Positions 1-10,768 of a DNA stretch of 64,000 nt are shown here, in pieces. Source of the DNA: Scedosporium boydii. Lineage: Eukaryota; Ascomycota; Sordariomycetes; Microascales; Microascaceae. The stretch is from NCBI GenBank assembly GCA_002221725.1, contig NJFT01000037.1:179287-243286 (forward strand), written 5' to 3'. The notes under the pieces were generated by a model, which worked only from the letters and a program-made list of their open reading frames with translations, was not told where the DNA came from and searched no databases. Every line of letters starts with the position of its first letter. The first letter of the stretch is position 1. The translations under genes were made by a program, and so were the position numbers.

Positions 1-2336
1 TCAAGCACTCGTTTCGTGAAGGCGAGATGGACTTCCGCCATGGCATCGACATCATGGGATTCTTCAAGATCGGCCCGCAATCTTCCACAATTCGGGGCCA
101 GCACAAGAGTTGTCAAGTAGCTCTGGAAGGTGCTGCAGAACCAGAGTAATTTGGAACGGACGAGGTAATAGGTACTTCGATCGTCCCAGTTCTCTGCGTC
201 GGTCACATCGTTGGCAAGGAGCCGGTGCTTTTTCAGCATGTAATATGCGCGGCGCAGCTGGAGAAGCAATGTGAAAACACTTTTGTATCTCACGATGCTT
301 TCCTCCGCCAGTATCATCTGGACTGGCCACCGGACGATATAGGACAGGGTAATCTCCGGAAGGAGCTTTCGAACAAAATCCCGTGCCGTGATGGCCGGAA
401 TGCGCCGACCACGTGGCTCAATCATGACGGAGATGCGGTGCTGGGCCAAGCGGGATGAGTACACTTCCTGTGCTAGCGCCGTCACCGCATACCTGTCGCG
501 CCAGCCTACGTTTAGCGCATCAAGTTTCTTAAAGATGGATGTGCAAAACGAGTCCGCCAAGTAGCCATCCGACATGAAGTAGAGGACCTGCATCGCCTCG
601 AGATCTGTCCACAGGCCGCAGGATTCCAAAAGGATGTTTTTCAGAGCGAGCGCAGTGGCTTGGTGCTTGCTCTCAATCCATCTCTCAAAAGCGCTATCGA
701 AGAGCTCGGTAAATGGGGCGAGGTCTGATGAAGAGGCGAACATGGTGTCGAAATCAAAGATGGGGACCTTGTCTTCTCCGAGACCGCCATTCCTCACGCG
801 AGTATATTTGCCCAGATGCTTGAGAATCACAATGCTTTTCCCCGCGATAAATATTTTGTTGGCAGACGGGGAGAGAAAGGCCGGAGCGTACAGGCTGCCA
901 TCGGCGGTACGCCTAAGCCTGAATTGGCTCGCCCAGATCTGATTGAGTGGCACATGAGTTGCGGACTGGGACACAAAGAAGATTTTATCTCCAGGTACCA
1001 GCTCGCCCTCTTGCATCCAAAGCCGAATGGGGCGCATATAGTAGCGGAAGCAGTCGAAGAAGATGCGGCCTAAAACTTGGAACGTTGCCCTTCTACCCGC
1101 GACTTGAGCGATACCGATCTCCTGGAATAGGAGTTCAAGGTACCGAAAAGAGCCTTGATTCGGCTCCTCAAGCTGCTGTAGGATTTCAGAGAGCCTGTTC
1201 AGAGGTTCCATGGGAGCTCGCAGCTCATCTGATACGGCCATCAGGCTGACAATTACGTCCTGTTCGAGGCTTAGAATGCGAGCCTCGATATCCGTCACCT
1301 GGCTATCAAAGGAATGCAAAATCCGCGTTACGCAGTCTTGAAACACCTGTATGTGAGGTGCGCTCTGGAAACGCCCAGAAAAGGCACGCAAGACACCCAA
1401 TTTTCGTCCCGTTTCAGCGAAAGAGGTGATCAAAGACTTGTACGACTCCCACGAGACGTCGGATATTTGATAGGCAAAATTCGGAACGTAGTCCTTTGAG
1501 AATAAGGTCGTGCTATGACCTCTCAACATGGAGAGGAATTCCCGGAGAACCTGTAACTCGTCAATGGCGACCTTCCGAGACTTGTCCTCCGAGTGTTGGA
1601 ACGGTGTATGTAACCTCCACTCCTGGGCCTTCGTCAAGGCGTCTAGGGTTGGTCGGTCTTGGCAGTCGACAACTAGGTCCTCCGTGGTCCGCGCTGGGTC
1701 TGGAACTTGTTCAGACACAGGGGAGTCGGGTTCGCTACTGGATTCCGACAAGAACTCATCATAGGCGTCACCGTCGGAATCGTGAAAATCAATGGACGCC
1801 CATAAGTCCGGTTCGTTAGCCCATCCATCCTCCTTTGCGATGTCCTCCCATCTCAATTGAGGTTCGGGTTCTGGAGCGGGCGGCCGGAGATCATCAAGGT
1901 CTTCAAGGCTCGTGTTCTGAAGAGGACGATCGGACAGTTCGAGAAGAAGATGGAGAAAGTCGGGGTGCCATTGCGCTTCCGCAGTGCCCAAAGTGTTTAA
2001 GCGTTCGCGTAAGGCATCCGCTAGAGCCTCGCGATGGTGGATTCGAAACGTTTCTTCCAGGCCATTTAATGTTTTCTCGACCTCGAACTGGTTTGTGCGA
2101 AGGAAATTATGAGTGCGGAGGCGGCGCACTGCGCGTTCGCGGTATTGGCTGAACTTTCTAGCTTGAGACTGAAAAATAAATGCGAGTCAGAACTCTGGCC
2201 ACGGACGCAACACGACGGAAACAACGCTAGCTTAGCGGTACTGCCTGGTGTTTCGCCAACGAACCTCTTGGGAAACACCGGTGATAGCTTCTACGAGATC
2301 ACCTGCGAGTGCGGCAAGCTCTGCCTGGAAGGCCAT
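1..2336 (-). CDS. gamma-tubulin complex component 5-like protein (Spc97/Spc98 family), 3' end outside window
   Basis: This is probably a subunit of the gamma-tubulin ring complex, which nucleates microtubules at the spindle pole body. Exon 1 is 2265-2336 and exon 2 runs from 2168 to the left edge, with a 96-base intron (2169-2264, GTTCGT..TTTTCAG). The frame is then open for about 746 codons to position 1. The N-terminal third is acidic and Ser-rich (WEDIAKEDGW, then SESSSEPDSP), as in GCP5. The middle has the GCP core pattern IFFDCFRYYMRPIRLWMQEG, and the distal part has IVRWPVQMILAEESIVRYK followed by VFTLLLQLRRAYYMLKK, typical of the Spc97/Spc98 C-terminal domain. The start is the only ATG upstream of the intron in this frame. 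The C-terminus is missing only because the window ends. GCP6 is the main alternative; the short acidic linker favours GCP5. Confidence 0.82.
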
Positions 2337-3578
2337 TGCGGATGAATGTTGATTGTGCTACCAGTGGAAGTAGGCAGGCGAAGGTCATCTTGGTAATAAA
2401 AGCCAATCCATTTCAATACCTGGCGCGGACGGGATATTTTTCGAAATTGAATGCGAGAGGGCGCGTGGGACTGCGTTAAGGGTAATTTGATTGTAGAGGT
2501 CGATTTAAGGGAACGATGAACGAAGGGCAGCTTAATCGTTGGCGTCCCCTGCAACGCGACGCGAATTGCCAGTTGATTGTTCAATTGTTGCTTTCATAAA
2601 GGAATGGTGCTGACAAACCGGAAATTCCTGATCAACGTCTTGGTGGGATCTGGGATCTGGGACAATTGTTGCCAATTGACAAGGAACTTTTCAATATTCT
2701 CGGGTGCGCTTCCAACATGCTCCCTTGAGGCAGTGAGAAAGATTGTCCGATCGCTTGGTCTTTTGGCGTCAACCTGGTTTCTGTTCTAAATAAGACCTAC
2801 CTCTGCTTCGGGGGCATAAAATCTTGGTAAATATATCAAATTTGATATAGGCTGAAGTGTGTGCATCTCAGTGTTCATCGTTCGCTTTGCGGCGCTGTCA
2901 TAGATTAAATTGTTAGGAGATCTAGTTTAGATGTACCAAGTAACTTACCATCCTTCTAACAAGGCTTAGGCTCTGCCAATTGCCAATGCGACCCTGGAAA
3001 ATCGTCGATCGAAGCTTTTTCCCCTGCTTCTACGTTGCATCCTTCGACGCCTTCTCTGACCCACGTCCAGCCAAGCCATTCCATTCCGCTTCGGTTTTTA
3101 ATTTTTCTGCCTTTCCTACTCTTTATTGACGATAAATGTTTTTAGGGTTCAGGAGGCAATTGTTTTCTCTCCTTGTTGTGTCTTTTTTGTTTTATTTTCC
3201 CGTGTCTCGTCGTCCAGCATCTGACAAGCCCGAGATGTCCGCAACGGCCTAGTGCATTCCATTAGTTGTACAATTGCATTGCCCCTTTTTTTTTCGATCA
3301 GGTCCTCTGATCCTGCAAACTTCTTGTTCCCCCCTCGACGCCGCCCGTCTCTCTTCTTTCTAGGAGAAAAGGAAAGATACATCAAGAGCGCATCTCCTCA
3401 CTTTCCCTCCTAATTATCTTCGGGTGGTTTTTTTTTTCCCCTTCGTCTTTCTTTTGCGCCTTTGCGCCTTCAATTCCAATAGCCCAACTTAACGACGTGA
3501 CTTGCCCATCTTGGAGATTCCGCCCTAGCTGCCCCTTCCACGCGCTGATATCGCCAACTCACGCGCAATCCTTTTGAA
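2337..3578. promoter_or_regulatory. divergent intergenic region between the GCP5-like gene and the GT15 gene
   Basis: This 1.24-kb stretch separates two gene starts facing away from each other, so it must carry both promoters. Its right half, from about 3290 to 3470, has repeated T- and C-rich runs (for example around 3283-3292 and 3428-3441) on the strand of the GT15 gene, a pattern common near fungal transcription starts. I see no open frame of interest and no repeat. No specific factor site can be assigned. Confidence 0.5.
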
Positions 3579-5037
3579 ATGGCTGTAGCCAGGCCAGTTC
3601 GAGCTCTTGGGCTCGCCGCCATCATCTTATGGTGCTTCTTTCTCTATGAGATGTTCTCGCCCACCGTCCAGCCGATAGCATCGTCGGCGGACAATCCGAA
3701 GCTCGAAAATATGGAGCACGACCCTATGGGGGATCGTACGTCGAATCCATCCCCTCAAGCCGTCTTTTGAATGAACGATATAGACCCGACGACAAGATGA
3801 ACTATGCGCTAACGTCGTCTTTCAATTCTGTATAGCTACTGGAGAGCCCGAGGGAGCCCTGCACCGCACCTCCGACCGCTACGCGCCCGGCATCGAAGAC
3901 TCCGACAGGATTAGCGCCACGCTCCTGGCTCTTGTAAGGAACGAGGAGATGGACGGAATGGTCCAGGCGATGGAAGATCTGGAGCGAACATGGAACAACA
4001 AGTTCAACTACCCCTGGACCTTTTTCAATGATGTTCCCTTCTCCGACGAGTTCAAGGCCAAGACTTCTGCCGCCACAAAGGCCGAGTGTAGATACGGTAC
4101 GTGATGGTGCATAGAGGGGATAAGGAATGTCATTTGCGCCTCCGCTTGACTAACCATTGCGCGCTCGATATAGAGGTTATTCCCAAGGAACACTGGGAAG
4201 TGCCCTCGTGGATCAACTCCGACCTTCAAGACGCCTCGGCGAAGCTCCTCGAAGATAGCGGTGTGCAGTATGCCAAGATGACTTCTTACCACCAGATGTG
4301 CCGGTGGAACAGCGGCATGTTCTACAAGCACCCCGCCCTCAAGGAGGTCCAGTACTACTGGCGCGTCGAGCCCAACGTCCACTTCTTCTGCGATGTCGAT
4401 TACGATGTGTTCCGATTCATGCAGGACAACAATAAGACCTACGGCTTCACGATCAACCTCTACGACGACCCCAAGTCTATCGAAACTCTTTGGCCCGAGA
4501 CCCTCAAGTTCATCGCTGCGAACCCCGATACCATCCACGAGAACAATGCCATGGCCTGGCTCACGGATAGCAAGCGCCGCCCGAACCACAACGCCAAGGC
4601 GAACGGTTACTCTACATGCCATTTCTGGAGCAACTTCGAAATTGGCGACATGACTTTCTGGCGGAGCAAGGCGTACGAGGACTACTTCAACCATCTCGAC
4701 CGAGCCGGTGGTTTCTTCTATGAGCGCTGGGGCGATGCCCCCGTGCACAGTATCGGTCTCGGACTCTTCGAGGACGCCAACCGTATTCACTGGTATGTGT
4801 AAACTTTTTTTTTTCCTCTTCTTCGACCTAGAATCGCCCTTAGTCAAGGCCGCTCGCTAATCATATTTCCTCTTTCCTAGGTTCCGTGATATCGGCTATC
4901 AGCACGTACCCTTCCTCAACTGTCCCAACTCGCCCAAGTGCAAGGGCTGCGAGACTGGCAAGATGTACCAGGGCGAGGACTTCCTCCGTCATGAGGACTG
5001 CCGACCCAACTGGTTCAAGTACGTTGGTTCTGGCTGA
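3579..5037 (+). CDS. alpha-1,2-mannosyltransferase, KRE2/KTR family (GT15)
   Basis: This is a Golgi type II membrane glycosyltransferase expected to add alpha-1,2-linked mannose from GDP-mannose to N- or O-glycans. There are four exons: 3579-3735, 3836-4096, 4174-4792 and 4881-5037. The three introns have GTACGT, GTACGT and GTATGT donors, and the product is 397 aa, near the usual family length. Residues about 10-26 form one hydrophobic anchor after a short basic N-terminus. The lumenal domain has the family blocks in order: YYWRVEPNV (around residue 205, the acidic EPx site), CHFWSNFEI (around 290) and FFYERWGDAPVHS (around 320-332). A Cys-rich C-terminus (CPNSPKCKGC) follows. Individual KTR paralogues cannot be told apart from sequence alone, so no symbol is given. 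Confidence 0.95.
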
Positions 5038-5534
5038 ACGAACCCTCCATCGGACCTTTTACGAACCACGAACGAAACTGCACGTCGCTTTTACTCTTAA
5101 TTGCAATTCCTCGGGAACGAAAGCGGGCCTAGAGCTGTCGTCTTCCAAGGTTTTGGTTGGCTGACCGTCCGGCGTTAATGAAACTTGTTTGGTTTGGCAT
5201 TCGCGGGTGTTCGGCGTTGGATCGGGACTTTTCCTCTTTTTTTCCCTCACTTGATCTCTTCCCAGCCGTGACTTGGCTGTTTCGAGAACATAGTGAAGTT
5301 ACCCGAGAAGCTCGAGTGTAATTGCACCAGCGAGCGGGAAATAATAAACTGTACGTGTACAAATGTAGAAGTAATACTCTGGTGTGGCAGAGTGAGAAAC
5401 GAAATAGATTCGAAGAAACAAAACAGCCAAGCCCGCGCCATCGTGATTACCATCTAATGTTCCTTTTGCGAGTGAGAGAATATACATGCTATACCCAGAT
5501 CCACAAGAACCTCTCATATTTTGGCGATATCCTC
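5038..5534. other. convergent 3' region between the GT15 and WDR83 genes
   Basis: About 500 bases lie between two converging stop codons. The stretch should hold both 3' UTRs and polyadenylation sites. I see no coding signal; open frames that extend from here into the WDR83 gene are antisense shadows of its biased codons. Confidence 0.55.
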
Positions 5535-6697
5535 CTACCCAGCTCCGTAGACCGTTACCACACCAGACATGCCTCCCACGCAAAACTGGTCTCCCCATCC
5601 GCCCTCCCTCCACGCCACACAACTAATCACATTATTCTGCCTCTTCTCCTTCCCGTCCCTCCCGACGACCCTCTTCCGATTCTGCTGCCCCATCGGACCC
5701 CAAGGCACCTGGATCCTCGCAACAACCTTCCCCGAAAGCAAATCCCAAGCCCAAACCCTCCCCTCCCCACTCTCCAACGTCGCCGCATCAGCCCCCAACA
5801 GCTCATCCCCAGCAACAACGTACCTCTCCCTCCCGCCCAACACAGCCTGCACCCTCAACTCCTTATTCAACCAAGCCCCATGCTCAAAAGTCTTCAGACA
5901 CGTCCCCTTCTCCCTATCCATCAGCCTCAACTTACTATCCAGCGTCCCCACCAACATGGCCGTCCCGTCCCTCGTGAGATCCAAGCTCGTGACGCTCGCC
6001 CCCATCGTGTCGCTCACGCACGTCCCCATGCGTATATCGTACGCCCTCACGACGCCGTCCACGCTGCCCACTATAATCTCGGGACCTCGGACGACGAGAC
6101 ACGTCACGGCATCCCGAGCCTCGTCGAGGACCTGGATCGGTTTGGCGCTTTGGCTCTTCACGTCCCAGATCCGCACCGACGTGTCGAAGCCCCCAGATAC
6201 GAGGACGCTGTCCCCTTCGCCGCCGAAACTCACGCAGTTGATCCGCGCCGAGTGACCTTGTGGCCCGCCGCCGAACCGCCGGATCGTCTGCGCCGTCGTC
6301 ACGTCCCAGAGGAATACGAGCCGGTCCCCGCCCGAGGACGCGAATCGCTCGTTGTCGGTTGAGACGCTGATGCTGAGCACTTCGTAGCCGTGCGCCGAGT
6401 ACGTCTGGATGAGTTTTCCTTGAGGAATCGATGGCTGTGAGCTCCGGGACGCTGACGTGATGGTGGTGGTGGCGTTGCTGGGGGCTGGGACCGTGGTGCT
6501 GGGGTTGTAGAGTCGTATCGACCGGTCCGAAGAGCCCGCGAGTATATACGTTCCCGGCGACGATGAGTATGTCACGGCATGAACAGGACCTGTCAAAACC
6601 GTTAGCGCTCTGTTGTTGTAAAGAATCCTTGACGTACGCAAACAGGCTCACCATTGGCGCCCAGCAATTGGGCCACTGGTTTATCTGGAAATGACAT
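5535..6697 (-). CDS. WDR83: WD40 repeat protein, WDR83/MORG1 homologue
   Basis: This is a seven-bladed WD40 scaffold. The animal homologue organises ERK-pathway components and associates with the spliceosome; the fungal role is less clear. There are two exons, 6652-6697 and 5535-6589, with a 62-base intron (GTGAGC..TTGACAG), giving 366 aa. The short first exon reads MSFPDKPVAQLLGANG and joins in frame to PVHAVTYSSSPGTYIL, the first blade. Diagnostic stretches shared with WDR83 are SAHGYEVLSISVS, DEARDAVTCL, GSVDGVVRAYDIRMG and LVGTLDSKLRLMD. An inserted loop (residues about 235-330) is longer than in animals, and the last blade ends close to the C-terminus. Starting at a later ATG would delete the first strand, so the 6697 start is preferred. 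Confidence 0.92.
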
Positions 6698-8493
6698 TTC
6701 TTCATATTATCCATACGGCCGATTACCATCTCATGTCATGCCGAAAAGACAAAATGACAATGAAGCCCCCAGGCTCCGTATTTTTACCTACTTCACTCTT
6801 CCGTGCCGCGAACAGTTTGAGTTATTGTGTGAGGTTTATGAAGACCGAGCTTCGTTAAATTCATAGTATTGAATGTACTGGTTTATCGAGGAAGCGAGGA
6901 GGTGGCTGTTATTGGTCAGGCGGCAACAAATGTCGGACGGCTGTCCCCGACGTCTGCACCTCCCCGAGTCTGATATCATGAACCCCTTGATCCCTACTTG
7001 ACGTTTGATTGATACAAATCGAATGCAAATCTTTGCTAATCATGTCACCTGTTTGTTACCTTCCGATCCCCTGTGAACTTTGAGACACTCCTAGGAAAAG
7101 TCCCCATGTATTTGGGTTGTCTGTATTGTAAAGCATGAGCAAAAACAGCATCTGAATCTTAAAGCACCATCCATGTAATATTAATACACTCTCCCATATA
7201 GGAAGATCAAGAAATGAGACAGGGCGCCGTCCTGATTCTGGCACCTCTTCATCTTTACCAAGATGGTTCAAAGCCGACCCCAAATCTAGCGCATCACCTC
7301 CACCGCCCAGCTATAGCCTCCCAACCACGCCTCATATATAGGGTATTTGTTGTGACATAAGAAGGGAGAACTCGAGCCGAAAAAAAGACAAAGGAAAAAT
7401 GAAAGGACAAGACCACCTAGCGAGGAAACGCCTCGCACCCTTTCCGTTACCCAGATGGTCGTCCCTTTGACATGGCTCCCTTTTGATTCGGCCGTAGACA
7501 TGACATGCGCTAACCTCCATGATGCTTCAGTGAGCTCTTTAACCAATCCATCTCCAAATTCCAATCATAATACCAATAACCCATAAGAAACCCATTTTGA
7601 AAGGAGTTGAACCGGTACGCCGATGCATGCGATATATCAAGTTTAAAAGAAACGGGAGCGCAGAGACTCGGGCGTGTAAAAATGACAGAAGACGAATAGA
7701 AAACAAAACAAAATTGATGATGGCTGGGGTTCAGCCTCGTGGAGGGACAGATTCCCTATGATTCTTCAGCTGCGAAATCCAAAAAGGCAGACCGGGTAAA
7801 GAATGGACTATGCTCGTTGAATTCGACACATTGATTTCGACAAGGGTGGTAGTGGTAACCGCATCCGCTACCGGCCAACCATTTGATTGATGGCCGCGAT
7901 TCGTTTCGCGGGTGGGGTTGGAAGAACCGAGTCACACCGACTCCACTTGCCTCCGCTGCTGTGGTGAACAGAACGCCTGACCTTCTCGTCCGGGAGCTAT
8001 GCTCGAGAGACCAAGTTGGGGTCGTCTACGGTTGCTGTCATCATTTTCCAGAGCGCAACACGTAACTTAGATCCTGAACTCGGAGAAAGAAGGTCCAGGC
8101 ACGGACCGGGGAGCGAGGCGAACCGATCTGTTCAACCGGAATTGGTAACGAAGTGCGCGGCTCCCGCAGCCCGCAGCCCGCAGCCACCCCGGTTGTGCAT
8201 TGGTCCGCTCGCTATGCCGAAAACAATGATAAGCAGTGTGGGAATATGTCGAGCAGAGCAACAGTCCGGCCCGAGATTCAGTTTAGGGGCCGCATCTTCC
8301 CGGGCAGAAATAGGAACAGACTGCAACCACAGGCGAAAGATATAAACTCGCAAGCTCTCAAGATCTTCTTCGCCATAGCGGGGATGGACAACAGACAGTG
8401 CCATTATCTTCGGAAGTCGCGCCTGGAGTTCATACATGTGAGTATTCCTGAAATCCAAAACGTCGGCTTTTTTCGATTGACGGATACACTGGC
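6698..8493. other. intergenic region, WDR83 promoter and zinc-cluster gene 3' region
   Basis: This 1.8-kb stretch lies between two leftward genes. Its left part should be the WDR83 promoter and its right part the 3' UTR of the zinc-cluster regulator. Small open frames occur on both strands, but none resembles a known protein or shows a convincing splice pattern. I see no repeat or RNA gene. Confidence 0.45.
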
Positions 8494-10111
8494 TTAAGGC
8501 GCAGGAGATGCTGGGCGTTTCCTGGAGGCAGTAGTGCGGGGATTGGTAACATACGGGTCTGGTTGCCAGGGTCTATGAAGGACGTCCTCGTGGATTCGAG
8601 GCAACTCAATGCCTTGAGGCTGCCAGGCTGGTTTGTGAACCTCTGAAGCTTGATGCAATCGCTGGGGCTCAGAAGGAACTGGGGAGTAGCCCCCATAACC
8701 AACCCTTATTCTCTTGTTGTGGGGTGTATCTTCAGGTTCAGTTGGCCGGAACACAGTTCGTGGTGATAGCGAAGCGCTTGACGGTCGTCCGGATCTAGAA
8801 GGATCGTTTGGTTTTGAGGAGGACCCTAGTCGTCTTGCGTCTTCCAGCTCAGCAGAAGGAGTCGATGGGGAGGTGTTGTGTCCACCTCGGGGTCTATAAC
8901 TCCCAAAGAGAGGTTAGAGCAACATGTCCCAGAAGTAGACTACATGACCTGTCTTCTCGTTCAGGTCCACGCATTGGAATTTGGAGTACTCACGCATTCT
9001 TGAACTTGCAGACGCGCCCAAACTTTTCGCACTGGAGACATCGTGGATAATCAGGGTCACACTTGATCTTCTTCTCCCGGCAGGTAACGCAAGCGATAGC
9101 CAGCCTCTTCCTTGGCTTGCCAGCCTTCGTTACTCCCCAATGGGCATTAACAGCCTCCCCATCGATGACGGTCTTGCAATGGCTACCATCGTCATAGAAG
9201 TAGCACATGCCTTCACCAGGGACCTCGGCGGCACAAACGAAGCGAGGTAGGAAGTGGGTTCCTGTCCAAATCTTCGGGCCAAGTCCATCCTTCACCGGAA
9301 CGCCCTCCGCGGTTGCTGGGTTTCCTGGGAGGGACGGTGCGCTGGTTGGTGGGAGGTGAGAGGCCCTCGGGTCGCGAGTGAAGCTGGGGGTAAGGTCTCG
9401 GGACCCAGGATACGACAGTGATGGGCGGGTCGGGGGTGATGGAAGCGGGGGAACCTCTCTTCCTCCTAGGGAGTACTCATGCCGTCGAGGCTCGTGAGCC
9501 CTAGACCACGTCGGAGCCGGAGCGCTGTCAAAACGCAGCGGCTCAGCGCGTGGGTGGTCGTGGCGGGGTGAGTTCGGCCCAGAGAGAGACCTCGTGAGGG
9601 AATGAATAGAAGGAGTCCTTTCCGAGTCGTACCGAGGCTCGTAAGTGCTGCGAGGTTGGGTTGAAGGGTGAGAGGTCACAGTCGCTTCGCCAGCATAGGG
9701 ACCGGAGTAGAGTAGCCTGTCTCCATGAGCAGACGGGACACGAGGAGGGCGTTCTAGGATGGGGACCGATGCGAAGGAGCCGTGGAGCTCCTGGGGGGAA
9801 GGCAAAGGTCGCGCGTGCGGGTGAGGAAATAAACTGCTCAGCGGAGGCAGCTTGGTGGTGAAGCTGGGCTGTGAAGTTTCTCTCCGAGCCTGAGCCTCGT
9901 CTATACTCTTCCCAGTAGATGACATGGTCGACACGGAACGTCGGTCATAGCTGGTCAAGGGAGGGGAGATGGGAATGGTGGCTGATTTCCAGGTGTCCGC
10001 TGGTGGGGAGGGCCTGGAGGAGTAACTAGATGAGGTTGGGCTCACCAGCTCTGGAGGAGTATCTGGTGCGGCCAAGCGAGGGTGAGGTTCCATGCAGTTT
10101 AATACCCCCAT
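8494..10111 (-). CDS. Zn2Cys6 zinc-cluster transcription regulator with a central DNA-binding domain
   Basis: This is a likely nuclear sequence-specific regulator. There are two exons, 8994-10111 and 8494-8893, with a 100-base intron (GTGAGT..TTATAG), giving 505 aa. The first 270 residues are Pro/Ser/Arg-rich and look disordered. A conserved-looking block follows (GMCYFYDDGSHC, then EAVNAHWGVTKAGKPRKR), running into the zinc cluster CVTCREKKIKC..CLQCEKFGRVC at about residues 342-369. Its spacing is C-x2-C-x6-C-x6-C-x2-C-x6-C. The intron falls three codons after the last cluster Cys. The 130-residue tail is again low-complexity. There is no fungal-specific transcription factor (middle homology) domain, and the cluster is central, not N-terminal as usual. 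The ATG at codon 7 (10093) is an alternative start. I do not recognise the orthologue. Its 5' side faces the 22-kb gene desert. Confidence 0.88.
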
Positions 10112-10655
10112 TGGAAGAGTCGGATGGATGTGAACTTTTAGAATTGTTCAAGGTGAGAAGGATGACGCATATCAAAGCTGTCTTACAAAGAGCGGCTTGC
10201 CCTTGTTGTCGTTGATGCCGGTAAACTACCCGCGTTGATGATCTTCGTTGGGATCCGAACGTTTAAGTGTGGCTGTACGGTGATGGGCGTACGAAATGGG
10301 TATATCACGAAGGTGAAGGGGAAGGTGAAGAGAGAAGACCAAAATGAAGGTATCAGCAACAAGGGGAGCGATTGGGGCGAGGAATGGCAGATAGATATTT
10401 GTTCGGATAAGATCCACAGGCGGCGCAGCGGACACACGGCTACCCTGCCCACTTACATGCCAAGGGTAAGGGTCAGGGGTGGGAGACGAGAGCACTGAGG
10501 CTATTACTACTTGGAGTAGAAGACCCATGAAGTACACAACATGCAATTGTGTACAGGGGGGAAGTGCAGAGACGAGAGCAAATCCGAAGTACATCTCAAC
10601 GACAGGTAGCCTGTAGCAGGGAAGGAGCAGCATGCGCAAAGAATGAAGTGTAATG

Positions 10656-10674
10656 TACGAAGTACTACTTCGTA
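10656..10674. repeat. near-perfect palindrome of two opposed TACGAAGTA words
   Basis: TACGAAGTA and TACTTCGTA face each other with one base between them, making a 19-base inverted repeat with 9-base arms. It lies about 0.55 kb upstream of the zinc-cluster gene start and is the only head-to-head pair of this dispersed word in the window. It could be a dimeric protein-binding site or a small hairpin. Confidence 0.7.
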
Positions 10675-10744
10675 GTGTGCTAGTAGCAACAGTACGTACA
10701 CTCTAGGAGAGAAGGGAAGGACCAGATGGGGGAGGGCACGGGGC

Positions 10745-10768
10745 GTGGGAGGTAGTGGGAGGTAGTGG
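10745..10768. repeat. short tandem repeat, 10-base unit GTGGGAGGTA
   Basis: Two exact copies of a 10-base unit plus the start of a third lie in G-rich sequence upstream of the zinc-cluster gene. This is probably replication slippage; no function is implied. Confidence 0.6.

Noticed and set aside
4008..4847. 279-codon open frame antisense to the GT15 gene
   Set aside because: It overlaps exons and an intron of a well-supported gene on the other strand, has repetitive Val/Glu/His composition typical of reversed biased codons, and shows no domain.
5322..6362. 346-codon open frame antisense to WDR83
   Set aside because: Its Pro/Arg/His-rich composition is the mirror of codon bias in the WD40 gene, which has clear family matches along its full length.
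10656..10674. Similarity of TACTTCGTA to a loxP arm
   Set aside because: Only 8 bases in common with the loxP arm, no 8-base spacer with paired arms of the right length, and no recombinase gene in view.
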